DNA of 64,000 bases from Tepiditoga spiralis (GCF_014701195.1 NZ_AP018712.1:1072501-1136500); one strand, 5' to 3'. Positions 26,363 to 35,070 are shown, counted from the stretch's first letter. The notes: generated by a model from the letters alone, not told the origin. A program made the numbers and translations.

Positions 26363-26390
26363 GAGATTAGATTTTCATCTCTCATTTTTT
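26356..26390 (+). terminator. terminator of the leuS operon
   Basis: AAAATGAGAGAT with ATCTCTCATTTT around a 9-base loop, then TT. The ydjM stop lies in the left arm. Confidence 0.8.
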
Positions 26391-26402
26391 GAAGGTGATA
26401 AT

Positions 26403-26669
26403 ATGTTATATTTAATTCTTTTTTCTTTTATAGCAGGATTAACATTAGGTATAAAAGGTAAGTTAAGGTTTTTAAAAAAATATAAACCAGTAACATATAT
26501 TACTGTTTTGCTTTTATTTTTTATGGGAATGGATATAGGTGCAAATAAATCATTAATATCTCAACTTCCTAAAATAGGTCTATTAGCTTTTTTTATAGCT
26601 ATATTTTCTATTATAGGTAGTATTTTATTTACTATGATATATGAGAAAGCAAGAAGTGATAAAAAATGA
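26403..26669 (+). CDS. LysO-like exporter, N-terminal half
   Basis: An 88-residue protein with three membrane helices. Its FIAGLTLGIKGKLRFL and LLLFFMGMDIGANKSLI match the first third of LysO (DUF340), a lysine exporter that is usually one protein of ~300 residues. Here the family is split: the second part starts at 26666 with a 4-base ATGA overlap. Both halves are clean reading frames, so this looks like a real two-subunit form, not a frameshift. Confidence 0.75.
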   Translation: MLYLILFSFIAGLTLGIKGKLRFLKKYKPVTYITVLLLFFMGMDIGANKSLISQLPKIGLLAFFIAIFSIIGSILFTMIYEKARSDKK

Positions 26670-27241
26670 TTTTACTTTTATCTGCTGTTATTTTAGGAAT
26701 TTTATTTGGACTTTTTTCTGGTTTTAGTATTTCTGGAAATTTAATTACTGTATTATTAATGATATTGGTTTTTACTGTTGGTGTTGATATAGGACTTGAA
26801 GAAAATATACTTCAAAAAATAAAAGCTAGTATCAAGACTATACTTATTCAATCTATACTAACTATTTTAGGGACATTAACCTTTAGTGGATTTGTTGCTT
26901 TTTTTACTTCTTTAACAGTTAAAGAAGCAATTGGTGCAGCTTCCGGATTAGGATGGTATTCATTGTCTGGAGTTATGATTAGTGGTATGTATTCTCCAGT
27001 TCTTGGAGCTATTTCTTTTACATCAAATGTAATAAGAGAAGTTTTGGGCATTCTTTTGATTCCCATAGTTTCAAAGTTTTCAGAACTTGGTGCAATTTCA
27101 ATAGGTGGTGCAACAAGTATGGATACTCTTTTGGGAATAATTTCAAAAAATACAAATAAAAAAAATACATTGGTAGCTTTTGGACAAGGTGTTGTATTGT
27201 CAATTACTGTTCCGTTATTGATAAGTATAATTTTTAGTTAG
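26666..27241 (+). CDS. LysO-like exporter, C-terminal half
   Basis: A 191-residue protein with about six membrane helices. GVDIGLEENILQKIK, AASGLGWYSLSGVMISG and GGATSMDTLLGII are characteristic of the larger part of LysO (DUF340). It presumably pairs with the 88-residue protein to form a lysine or related exporter. Lysine synthesis genes lie at 43.5-51.3 kb. Confidence 0.8.
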   Translation: MILLLSAVILGILFGLFSGFSISGNLITVLLMILVFTVGVDIGLEENILQKIKASIKTILIQSILTILGTLTFSGFVAFFTSLTVKEAIGAASGLGWYSLSGVMISGMYSPVLGAISFTSNVIREVLGILLIPIVSKFSELGAISIGGATSMDTLLGIISKNTNKKNTLVAFGQGVVLSITVPLLISIIFS

Positions 27242-27292
27242 TTTTTAATCGTTTGATTTTAAAAAAAATGAAATATTTTTTTAAAGTAGTAG

Positions 27293-27301
27293 TGCTATTA
27301 T
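27293..27301 (+). promoter_or_regulatory. extended -10 promoter of the hydrogenase maturation operon
   Basis: TGC-TATTAT, an extended -10 with no good -35. Start of transcription is predicted near 27308, 127 bases before the first gene. Confidence 0.5.
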
Positions 27302-27308
27302 ATGAGTG

Positions 27309-27326
27309 ATGTTAAAAAAATAACAA
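27309..27326 (+). promoter_or_regulatory. Rex-type operator
   Basis: ATGTTAAAAAAATAACAA matches the Rex consensus TTGTTAA-N4-TTAACAA at 12 of 14 fixed positions with correct spacing. It lies at the predicted transcription start of the hydrogenase maturation operon, where binding would block transcription. rex is 2.1 kb upstream. Binding is inferred. Confidence 0.65.
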
Positions 27327-27365
27327 GTTAATATCTTCCTAAGATGAAGGATGAAAATCTAACAT

Positions 27366-27434
27366 TGAGGGAAGGGGTAAAATTACGGGTAATCTACCCC
27401 TTTTCTCAGTGTATGAGAAAAGGGGTGTTTTTTA
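27366..27434 (+). promoter_or_regulatory. attenuator / riboswitch-like leader of the hydrogenase maturation operon
   Basis: Two exclusive hairpins share one strand. The first pairs AAGGGGTA (27372-27379) with TACCCCTT (27395-27402). The second is a perfect 13-bp stem, ACCCCTTTTCTCA (27396-27408) with TGAGAAAAGGGGT (27414-27426), followed by GTTTTTT. The 3' arm of the second also contains the GGGGTG ribosome site for the TTG start at 27435. Forming it would end transcription and hide the ribosome site; the first hairpin would prevent it. I do not recognise the upstream part as a known riboswitch. Confidence 0.6.
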
Positions 27435-27683
27435 TTGGAAAATAAAGTTGCCATGATTTCCATAGCAATAACGGATAGAAAAAATTCTTATTTACAGGTT
27501 AACGAAATTCTTCACAATTTTAGAGAAAAGATAAATCTTAGAGTTGGATATCCAATGACTGAAAAAAATGTTGCAATAATTTTTATTATTTTTGAAGGTA
27601 CAACAGATGAAATTGGAGCATTGAATGGTAAATTAGGTCAGTTAAATGGTGTAAAAGTAAAATCACACACATTAAAAATTTAG
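27435..27683 (+). CDS. TM1266-like iron-only hydrogenase system regulator
   Basis: An 82-residue ACT-like small protein. VAMISIAITDRKNSYLQVNEILHNF and RVGYPMTEKNVAIIFIIFEG match the TM1266-type putative regulator found with HydEFG genes. Its biochemical role is not established. The TTG start has GGGGTG 7 bases upstream, inside the leader hairpin. First gene of the maturation operon. Confidence 0.8.
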   Translation: MENKVAMISIAITDRKNSYLQVNEILHNFREKINLRVGYPMTEKNVAIIFIIFEGTTDEIGALNGKLGQLNGVKVKSHTLKI

Positions 27684-27694
27684 GAGGAAAAAAT

Positions 27695-29119
27695 ATGTTT
27701 TATGCAAAAGAAATAGAAGAAGCTGAAAAATTAGAATCATTTATACCAAATGATGAAATACTTGATTTGTTAGAAAACACAAAAGAACCAGATAAAAAAT
27801 ATGTTAGAGAAATAATTCAAAAATCTTTAAATAAAAATCGTCTTGAACCTGTTGAAGTTGCTACTCTTTTAAATGTAAAAGATGAAGATCTTTTAGAAGA
27901 AATTTTTGAAGGAGCAAGGACTTTAAAAGAAAAAATATATGGAAATAGAATAGTTCTTTTTGCTCCTCTTTATGTTGGAAACGAATGTATAAATGATTGC
28001 CAATATTGTGGTTTTAGAACATCAAATTCAGAAATATACAGAAATTCTTTAACAATGGAAACATTAGAAAAAGAAGTAGAATCATTAGTTGATAAAGGAC
28101 ACAAAAGATTAATAATGGTTTATGGAGAACATCCTAAATATGATGCAAATTTTATTGCAAAGACAGTAGAAAAAGTTTATACAGTAAAAAAAGATAGAGG
28201 AGAAATAAGAAGAGTAAATATAAATGCAGCTCCTTTAAATATAGAAGAATTTAAAACTGTAAAAGATGCAGGAATAGGAACTTATCAAATTTTTCAAGAA
28301 ACATATCATCTTGAAACATACAAAAAAGTTCATCCAAGAGGTCCAAAATCAAGTTTTAATTGGAGATTGTATGGACTCGATAGAGCAATAAAGGCTGGTA
28401 TTGATGATGTTGGAATTGGTGCATTGTTTGGACTTTATGATTGGAAATTTGAAGTTATGGGGCTTTTGTATCATACAATTCATTTTGAAAATACATTTGG
28501 TTTTGGTCCGCATACAATTTCATTCCCAAGATTGGAACCCGCTATAAATACACCAATAGCAGAAAGACCACCTCATCTTGTTTCTGATGAAGATTTTAAA
28601 AAATTAGTTGCAATAATAAGGCTTGCAGTTCCTTATACAGGTTTGATATTAACAGCAAGAGAACCACTTGAAATAAGAAATGAAGTAATAAAATTTGGTG
28701 TATCACAAATAGATGCTGGTTCAAGTATAGGAATAGGTTCTTATTCTCATGATGACTTGGAAAATTATAAAAAAAGTCAATTTGTATTAGGTGATCAAAG
28801 AAGTTTAGATGAAGTAATAAAAGAATTAACAGATCATGGATTTATTCCATCTTTTTGTACAGGATGTTATAGACTTGGAAGAACTGGAGAACACTTTATG
28901 GAATTTTCTGTTCCAGGATTCGTTAAAAGATTTTGTACTCCAAATGCAGTAACTACTTTAATGGAATATGTTGTTGATTATGCTTCTCCTGAAACGAAAA
29001 AATCTTGTGAAATACAAATTCAAAGAGAATTAGACGCAATGCCTGAATCTGAAATGAAACAGCAACTTTTAAAATATATAGATATGGTGAAAGATGGAGT
29101 TAGAGATGTATACTTTTGA
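27695..29119 (+). CDS. hydG: [FeFe]-hydrogenase H-cluster radical SAM maturase HydG
   Basis: A 474-residue radical SAM enzyme that cleaves tyrosine to give CO and CN- for the H-cluster. The radical SAM cluster Cys are C98, C102 and C105 (CINDCQYC). The second cluster, which separates HydG from ThiH, is C388xxC391 plus C414 (CTGC...FC, CX2CX22C). Both are intact. AGGAGG precedes the ATG, 11 bases after the regulator gene. Confidence 0.96.
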   Translation: MFYAKEIEEAEKLESFIPNDEILDLLENTKEPDKKYVREIIQKSLNKNRLEPVEVATLLNVKDEDLLEEIFEGARTLKEKIYGNRIVLFAPLYVGNECINDCQYCGFRTSNSEIYRNSLTMETLEKEVESLVDKGHKRLIMVYGEHPKYDANFIAKTVEKVYTVKKDRGEIRRVNINAAPLNIEEFKTVKDAGIGTYQIFQETYHLETYKKVHPRGPKSSFNWRLYGLDRAIKAGIDDVGIGALFGLYDWKFEVMGLLYHTIHFENTFGFGPHTISFPRLEPAINTPIAERPPHLVSDEDFKKLVAIIRLAVPYTGLILTAREPLEIRNEVIKFGVSQIDAGSSIGIGSYSHDDLENYKKSQFVLGDQRSLDEVIKELTDHGFIPSFCTGCYRLGRTGEHFMEFSVPGFVKRFCTPNAVTTLMEYVVDYASPETKKSCEIQIQRELDAMPESEMKQQLLKYIDMVKDGVRDVYF

Positions 29120-29327
29120 TGATTTGAAAAATAAAATAGATTATATTTATGATACCTTCTCAGTCAAAGCTTATTTGACTGAGAAGATCAAAAAAAGAGT
29201 TAGTTATATCTATGGAAAAGGTGATGGATTCAATCTTTCTCCAACTAAGGTTTATGAAGATGAAAAGTATATTGTTTTTGTTGAAGCAAGTGAAGAACTG
29301 TGTAAAACAATAATGAATGAATGGTAA
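29106..29327 (+). CDS. small protein of the hydrogenase maturation operon
   Basis: A 73-residue protein of unknown function between hydG and hydE; Thermotoga has a small gene in the same place. It contains DDLKNKIDYIYDTFSVKAYLTEKIKKRVSYIYG and ends in EASEELCKTIMNEW with a single Cys. ATG 29106 has GGAG at the right distance; ATG 29094 is the alternative. It overlaps hydG by 14 bases. A strong hairpin (29156-29186) lies in its coding sequence. Confidence 0.65.
   Translation: MYTFDDLKNKIDYIYDTFSVKAYLTEKIKKRVSYIYGKGDGFNLSPTKVYEDEKYIVFVEASEELCKTIMNEW
29156..29186 (+). repeat. 13-bp perfect inverted repeat inside a coding region
   Basis: CTTCTCAGTCAAA (29156-29168), loop GCTTA, TTTGACTGAGAAG (29174-29186). 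No T-run follows on the plus strand, so it is not a terminator. It may form an mRNA hairpin between hydG and hydE. Confidence 0.85.
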
Positions 29328-29369
29328 AAAGTCTTATATAAAAAATAAAAGACTTGTAAAGGAGAAAAT

Positions 29370-30428
29370 ATGTTTTCAAAAATATATGAAAATGCAAATA
29401 AAAAAATAAAATGCATTTTAGATAATTTTTCTAAAAATGAAACAATAGAAAAAGAAGATATAATATACATATTAAATTTAAAAGAAGTAAGAGAAAGAGA
29501 AATAATCTTTCAAGCTTCAGAAATAATAAAAAATAAATATACATCTGGATATATAAGTGTAAAAGGAGTAATTGAATTTACTAATTATTGTAAAAAAAAC
29601 TGTACGTATTGTGGAATAAGAAGAGAAAATAAAAATATAAATAGATATAGAATGTCTATTGAAGAAATTATTGAAACATCAAAAAATGCAGCTAAATGGG
29701 GTCTTGATACAATAATTCTTCAAGGTGGTGAAGATTTATTCTTCACTGATGATATGATGATAAGTATAATAAAACAAATAAAAAAAGAAACAAAGTTACC
29801 TGTATCCATATCAATAGGAGAAAGACCGCTAGAATCTTATAGAAAATTCAAAAGAGCTGGTGCAATAAGATCACTTTTAAAACATGAAGCAATAAACAAA
29901 AAAATTTTTGATGAAGTTCATCCAGATAAAGATTATGAAAATAGAATAAATTTATTGAGGTATATGAATATATTGGGATATGTTGCTGGATCTGGAAATA
30001 TAATTGGATTACCAAAACAAACGATTGAAGATATAGCAGATGACATAATATTTATGAGAGATGAAAAAATAAAAATGATTGGGATAGGACCATTGATTCC
30101 ATCTAAAAATACTCCATTAGAAAATTATAAAATTGGGAGCGCTGACATAACTTTAAATGCTTATGCAGCAACCAGATTTGCAATACCAAGAGTTCAATTG
30201 CCAACTACAACTGCTCTTGGAACGATATCAGAAGAACTTCAATTTAAAGCTTTTGAAGCTGGATGTAATGTAATAATGGTTAATATTACACCAGATATAT
30301 ATAGAAAAAATTATAATATTTATGATAATAAAAGAAAAGTAGAATTTTTTGAAACTATAAGTAAAATAAAGAATTTAGGTTTTAAATTATCACCGATAAC
30401 AGAAAAAGCAATTATAAAAAGTAATTAG
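29370..30428 (+). CDS. hydE: [FeFe]-hydrogenase H-cluster radical SAM maturase HydE
   Basis: A 352-residue radical SAM enzyme that helps build the dithiolate bridge of the H-cluster. Cluster Cys are C74, C78 and C81 (CKKNCTYC), in the setting VKGVIEFTNYCKKNCTYCGIR. ILQGGEDLFF, GSGNIIGLPKQT and IGIGPLIPSKNTPL match HydE. AAAGGAG precedes the ATG. A 7-bp hairpin (AAGTCTT/AAGACTT) lies in the gap before it. Confidence 0.95.
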   Translation: MFSKIYENANKKIKCILDNFSKNETIEKEDIIYILNLKEVREREIIFQASEIIKNKYTSGYISVKGVIEFTNYCKKNCTYCGIRRENKNINRYRMSIEEIIETSKNAAKWGLDTIILQGGEDLFFTDDMMISIIKQIKKETKLPVSISIGERPLESYRKFKRAGAIRSLLKHEAINKKIFDEVHPDKDYENRINLLRYMNILGYVAGSGNIIGLPKQTIEDIADDIIFMRDEKIKMIGIGPLIPSKNTPLENYKIGSADITLNAYAATRFAIPRVQLPTTTALGTISEELQFKAFEAGCNVIMVNITPDIYRKNYNIYDNKRKVEFFETISKIKNLGFKLSPITEKAIIKSN

Positions 30429-30439
30429 GAGCTGAGATT

Positions 30440-31642
30440 ATGGGGTTTGGTGGATATAGAAATTACGTAGTTATTGCAGGAAAAAGAAATGTAGGAAAGT
30501 CTTCAACGGTCAATGCTATAATGAATCAAGATATATCGATAGTTTCTGATCATCCGGGAACTACAACTGATCCGGTTTATAAAGCTTTTGAATTGCAACC
30601 AATTGGACCAGTTACATTTATAGATACACCAGGTATTGATGATGAAGGATTACTTGGAGAAATGAGAATTAAAAGGGCAAAAAAAGCATTTTATAAAGCA
30701 GATGTAGCAGTTTTAATTGTTGATGATTTACCAAATGAGCATGAATTTTTTATTATGAAACAATTTGAAGATATGAATATTCCTTATTTAATTGCAGTCA
30801 ATAAAATTGATGAAGATAAAGAAGATATAGTTGAATATTATAAAAACAACTATGATGTGAAAGTAATGGGATTTTCTGCAAAAAATAAAATAAATATAGA
30901 TGAATTTAAAAAAGAAATTGTAAACTTAATACCAGAAGAAAAAGAAATATCTCTTTTGCCAGATAATATAGATGGTGGAGATGTTGTTGTTATGGTTATA
31001 CCAATAGATTTAGGAGCACCAAAAGGAAGATTAATAATGCCTCAAATTGTTGCAATAAGAGAAACATTAGACAAAGAAGCCATTGCAGTTGCAACTAAAG
31101 AAAGAGAATTGAGATATACACTCGATAAATTCAAAGAACTTCCCAAATTAGTAGTAACAGATTCACAAGCTGTTATGAAAGTTGCTTCAGATGTACCAGA
31201 AGAAGTTCCTTTAACAACTTTTTCAGTTCTTGAGGCGAGGCATAAAGGAGATTTACAAACCTTAGTAAAAGGTGTAAAAGTAGTGGAAAGACTTGAAGAT
31301 AATGATACGGTTATTATCATGGAAGGGTGTTCACACAGGCCATTAACTGAAGATATAGGAACTGTTAAAATTCCAAGATGGCTTACAAATCATACTGGTA
31401 AGTCTTTGAACTTTAAATTCATATCTGGAAAAGAATTTCCAGATCCAGAAGAACTTGAAAATGCTAAGTTAGTAATTCACTGTGGTGGATGTACACTCAC
31501 AAGAAAAATGATGCTCAGAAGAATAAAAACAGTAACAAGATTAGGTATTCCAATAGTTAATTATGGTGTATTAATTTCTTACTTGCATGGTGTACTCGAA
31601 AGAGCATTAGAACCTTTTAATGAGGTGTGCTATGAGGATTGA
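30440..31642 (+). CDS. hydF: [FeFe]-hydrogenase maturation GTPase HydF
   Basis: A 400-residue scaffold that assembles and transfers the 2Fe subcluster. The G domain has G1 GKRNVGKSS (~14-22), G3 DTPGIDD (~58) and G4 NKID (~117). The C-terminal [4Fe-4S] site is C297-x-H and H-C348-xx-C351 (CSHRPLTEDIG ... HCGGCTL), all present. Starts 11 bases after hydE behind AGGAG. Confidence 0.95.
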   Translation: MGFGGYRNYVVIAGKRNVGKSSTVNAIMNQDISIVSDHPGTTTDPVYKAFELQPIGPVTFIDTPGIDDEGLLGEMRIKRAKKAFYKADVAVLIVDDLPNEHEFFIMKQFEDMNIPYLIAVNKIDEDKEDIVEYYKNNYDVKVMGFSAKNKINIDEFKKEIVNLIPEEKEISLLPDNIDGGDVVVMVIPIDLGAPKGRLIMPQIVAIRETLDKEAIAVATKERELRYTLDKFKELPKLVVTDSQAVMKVASDVPEEVPLTTFSVLEARHKGDLQTLVKGVKVVERLEDNDTVIIMEGCSHRPLTEDIGTVKIPRWLTNHTGKSLNFKFISGKEFPDPEELENAKLVIHCGGCTLTRKMMLRRIKTVTRLGIPIVNYGVLISYLHGVLERALEPFNEVCYED

Positions 31643-32999
31643 AGAAGATTTTTTAGGAAAAAAAGAAATAGAAGATACTTATTATGGTATTCATACAATC
31701 AGAGCTACTGAAAACTTTCCAAGAACAAATGAAACATTTGATGAATACTTTATAGAATCATATTTTCAAATAAAAAAAGCATGTACTACATTGAATAATA
31801 AACTTGGATATCTTTCAAATGAAAAAAGTAAAGCAATAAAAAAAGCATGTGATGAAAAATTTTTGTATGAATATATAATTGTAGATCCTTTGTCTGGTGG
31901 AGCTGGAACTTCAGTCAATATGAATGTAAATGAAGTTATAGCAAATAGAGCAACAGAACTTTTAGGTGGAAAACTTGGTGAATACATTGTAGATCCATTA
32001 CAAGATGTAAATATGCATCAATCGACGAATGATACGTTTGTTACTGCAGGAAAAATGGCAGTGATAAAAAATTTACAAACTTTAGTAGAAAAGGTTATAT
32101 TACTTCAAAATGAAATACAGAAAAAAGAAAAAGAGTATTATAGTGTAAAAAAAATTGCAAGAACTCAATTAATGGATGCAGTGCCAATTTTATTTGGCCA
32201 AACATTTGGAGCATGGGCTGATGCTCTTTCAAGAGATAGGTGGAGACTTTATAAAGTAGAAGAAAGAGTAAGAAGTATAAACTTAGGTGGAACAGCCGTT
32301 GGAAATGGAGTTGGTGCACCAAGAGATTATATTTTAAAAATAGTGGATGAATTAAAAAAAGTATCTGGTGTAAAAATTGCTAAAGCAGAAAATTTAATAG
32401 ACAACACACAAAATTTAGATGTTTTTGTAGAAGTTCATGGTTTATTAAAAGCTCTTTCTGTAAATTTATTAAAGATTTCAAATGATATAAGACTCTTAGG
32501 AAGTGGACCAAATACATCGATTGGAGAAATTATTTTACCAAAGATTCAAGGTGGAAGTTCTATAATGCCTGGGAAGATAAATCCTGTTATACCTGAATAT
32601 GTTATACAACTTTGTTATTCTGTTTTTGCACACGATTCTATGATAACAAATTGTACAGCAAATGGAACTTTAGAATTGAATCATTTATCTCCAACTATAG
32701 TTCATCATACTTTAAAAAGTTTTAAGTATTTAATTAACTCTTTAGAATCATTAACAAAATACATAAAATTAATAAAGGTTAATGAAAAGAAGTGTAGAGA
32801 AAATTTAGAAAAATCGACATCGTTATTAACTCCATTGATAGAGGAGTTTGGGCATGATGAATTATCTAAAATAATAAAAAGCAATGATTATGTATTAAAA
32901 GATATAATCAAAGAAGTTTCTAAAACTTTTAATTTAACAGAAGAAGAGGTCATTGAAAAAATTGATATACAGAATATAACTGGGCTTGGAAAAAAGTAA
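31632..32999 (+). CDS. aspA: aspartate ammonia-lyase family enzyme in the hyd operon
   Basis: A 455-residue fumarase/aspartase superfamily protein. The substrate-binding NVNEVIANRA and DVNMHQSTNDTF and the catalytic loop GGSSIMPGKINPVIPE (~310-325) are intact. Aspartase-like genes accompany hydE/F/G in several anaerobes, and ammonium or aspartate supply for the H-cluster dithiolate has been proposed; here the link is its place as last gene of the operon. ATG 31632 follows GAGGTG, overlapping hydF by 11 bases. Fumarase or another lyase activity cannot be ruled out. Confidence 0.85.
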   Translation: MRIEEDFLGKKEIEDTYYGIHTIRATENFPRTNETFDEYFIESYFQIKKACTTLNNKLGYLSNEKSKAIKKACDEKFLYEYIIVDPLSGGAGTSVNMNVNEVIANRATELLGGKLGEYIVDPLQDVNMHQSTNDTFVTAGKMAVIKNLQTLVEKVILLQNEIQKKEKEYYSVKKIARTQLMDAVPILFGQTFGAWADALSRDRWRLYKVEERVRSINLGGTAVGNGVGAPRDYILKIVDELKKVSGVKIAKAENLIDNTQNLDVFVEVHGLLKALSVNLLKISNDIRLLGSGPNTSIGEIILPKIQGGSSIMPGKINPVIPEYVIQLCYSVFAHDSMITNCTANGTLELNHLSPTIVHHTLKSFKYLINSLESLTKYIKLIKVNEKKCRENLEKSTSLLTPLIEEFGHDELSKIIKSNDYVLKDIIKEVSKTFNLTEEEVIEKIDIQNITGLGKK

Positions 33000-33023
33000 A
33001 ATCTTTGATTTTACTTTTTTTTT
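32991..33023 (+). terminator. terminator of the hydrogenase maturation operon
   Basis: AAAAAGTAAAATC pairs with GATTTTACTTTTT around TTT, with a long T-run. It overlaps the aspA stop. Confidence 0.88.
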
Positions 33024-33034
33024 ATCTTTACTTG

Positions 33035-33043
33035 TGTTATAAT
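33035..33043 (+). promoter_or_regulatory. extended -10 promoter of the chemoreceptor gene
   Basis: TGT-TATAAT, about 40 bases before the chemoreceptor start. Confidence 0.55.
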
Positions 33044-33083
33044 TATATTAATAAAAAATAAATTTTTAAAAAGGGGTGATAGT

Positions 33084-35057
33084 ATGAAGTTAAAATGGAA
33101 AAACGCATTAATGATACTTATGGTTATTTTACCTTTTGTTATTTATGTTATAAACCTTGATTTGAAATCTTTTGGAACTACAAAAAATGATGTTGACAAG
33201 GATTTACACCTCTATACAGAAAATGTATATACATATTTTCAAAATTTTGTTGGAAATATGTGTTTATTTGAAAATTATATAACTGAAAGTCCTGTTTTAA
33301 TAAATGCACTTGAAAATAAAAATAATGAAAGAGAGTTAGCAGATACAATATTTAAAAAAATAACGGATGCTTATACAAACTTAAATTATGCATATATAGG
33401 ACTCGAAGATGGTGTTTACATAATAGAGCCTTATTGGGAAATACCATCAACATACGATCCAAGAGCAAGGCCATGGTATACTCTTGCAGTTGAAAATAGT
33501 GGTAAGGCGGTTGTAACTGATCCATATGCAGATGCCAGTACAGGAGAAGTTACAATGACTATTGCAAAAACAGTTTTAAAAAATGGAAAATTAATAGGTG
33601 TATTTGGATTAGATTTAAAAATGAATGAATTTGTTAAATTAATGAAACCGGATTTACCATATAAAACAGCTTATTCATTTGTTTTAAATGGAAAGGGAAT
33701 AACTTTATTTCATGTTGATCCTGAAAAATTAGGAGTAGATATTTCAAATGATGATTTATTTAAAAAAGCAGTTAATGAGGAAGGGAAAATAGAATATACA
33801 TACGATAAAGTAAAAAAGCTTGCTTATTATAAAAAAGATAAAGATACAGGATGGATATTTTATACGGTAGTAGATCAAAAAGAAGTTTTAGCTTCTCCTA
33901 TGAAGCACTTTTATACTTCTTTAATCATATCTATTATTATAATTGTTCTTGTTCTAATATTTGGAATTTATTTTGCAAATAAGTTTATGTCGGTTCCTTT
34001 GAAAAAATTATCAGAAAAAATAGTAGAATTTGGAAAAGGTAATTTGTTAGTAGAGTTTAAAGCAAATTCTAAAGATGAAATAGGAGATATGGCTCATAGT
34101 TTACATGATATGAGTAATAATTTAAGAGGAATAATAAAAAATATAGATGAAGCTGGAAATAAAAATGATATAGCAGCATCAGATCTTTCTGGTGTATCAG
34201 AAGAATTGAGTGCAACAGCCGAAGAATTAACAGCACAAATGAGTTCAGTAAAAGACAATGCAGAAAATGTAGCAGCAAATGTAGAAGAGGTAAGTTCAGG
34301 GGTACAAGAAGTAGCAGCAAGTGCACAAGCAATATCGCGTTCAGCACAAGAGTTGAGTGAAGCAGCGGAAGAATCATCATTAGCGGCAAATGAAGGATCA
34401 GGATTAATAAGTGATGTACAAAGGATAATAAATGAAGCATTAACGCAATCAGATCAAACGAACAAAGAAGTAAATAAGCTCTCGGAAAATGCAGCAAACG
34501 TAGAGAACATAGTAGATACAATAAACAGTATAACAGAACAAACAAACTTATTGGCATTAAATGCAGCAATAGAAGCAGCAAGAGCAGGAGAAGCAGGAAA
34601 AGGGTTTGCAGTAGTAGCCGAAGAAATAAGAAAGTTAGCCGAAGAATCAAAGAATGCAACAGAAAAGATAGCAGTAATTTTAGGAGAAATAAAAACAGGA
34701 ACAGAAACAACAGCAGGAGCAACAGAAAAGATAGTAAATATAAATAAAGAGATAGATGGAGCAATGAAAGGATTAATAGAAAAGTTCGAAGTAATAAAAG
34801 AAAGAGTAGATGGAATGAACAGTGGAATACAAAATCTAACAGCAAGTTCAGAACAGCAAAGTGCATCAGCTGAAGAGATGAGTTCAGCAATGGACAATGT
34901 GGCAAGAATAGTATCAGAGATAAGTGATCAAGTATCAGATGCAAGCGAAGCAATAAACAATGTATCAGAAGGAACACAAAACATAACGACAAATGCAGAT
35001 GAACTTTCAATACTTTCTAAGAACCTTGTAAATGAAGTTAAAAAATTTAAATTTTAA
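33084..35057 (+). CDS. methyl-accepting chemotaxis protein with dCache-type sensor
   Basis: A 657-residue receptor. In order: membrane helix (~7-27), extracellular double-Cache sensor (~35-275, with the [12 protein letters not shown] pattern typical of Cache ligand pockets), membrane helix (~282-303), HAMP (~305-357) and a long cytoplasmic coiled coil. The hairpin tip is [36 protein letters not shown] (~485-520). The second half of the signalling domain is much richer in G and A than the rest of the window. GGGGTGATAGT precedes the ATG. Confidence 0.95.
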   Translation: MKLKWKNALMILMVILPFVIYVINLDLKSFGTTKNDVDKDLHLYTENVYTYFQNFVGNMCLFENYITESPVLINALENKNNERELADTIFKKITDAYTNLNYAYIGLEDGVYIIEPYWEIPSTYDPRARPWYTLAVENSGKAVVTDPYADASTGEVTMTIAKTVLKNGKLIGVFGLDLKMNEFVKLMKPDLPYKTAYSFVLNGKGITLFHVDPEKLGVDISNDDLFKKAVNEEGKIEYTYDKVKKLAYYKKDKDTGWIFYTVVDQKEVLASPMKHFYTSLIISIIIIVLVLIFGIYFANKFMSVPLKKLSEKIVEFGKGNLLVEFKANSKDEIGDMAHSLHDMSNNLRGIIKNIDEAGNKNDIAASDLSGVSEELSATAEELTAQMSSVKDNAENVAANVEEVSSGVQEVAASAQAISRSAQELSEAAEESSLAANEGSGLISDVQRIINEALTQSDQTNKEVNKLSENAANVENIVDTINSITEQTNLLALNAAIEAARAGEAGKGFAVVAEEIRKLAEESKNATEKIAVILGEIKTGTETTAGATEKIVNINKEIDGAMKGLIEKFEVIKERVDGMNSGIQNLTASSEQQSASAEEMSSAMDNVARIVSEISDQVSDASEAINNVSEGTQNITTNADELSILSKNLVNEVKKFKF

Positions 35058-35070
35058 TTACAATTATACA

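Noticed and set aside
27308-27366. Aptamer closed by GATGTTA/TAACATT in the hyd leader
   Set aside because: The left strand is also the Rex-like operator, so the pairing may be a by-product of that palindrome; the inner helices are short and A/T-rich. Kept out as a separate claim.
27695-29119. ThiH (tyrosine lyase for thiamine)
   Set aside because: The C-terminal CX2CX22C cluster motif and the hyd neighbourhood identify HydG.
34069-35010. 313-codon open frame on the minus strand inside the chemoreceptor gene
   Set aside because: It is Leu/His-rich shadow sequence produced by the T-poor coding strand of the receptor signalling domain; it has no ribosome site and no family match.
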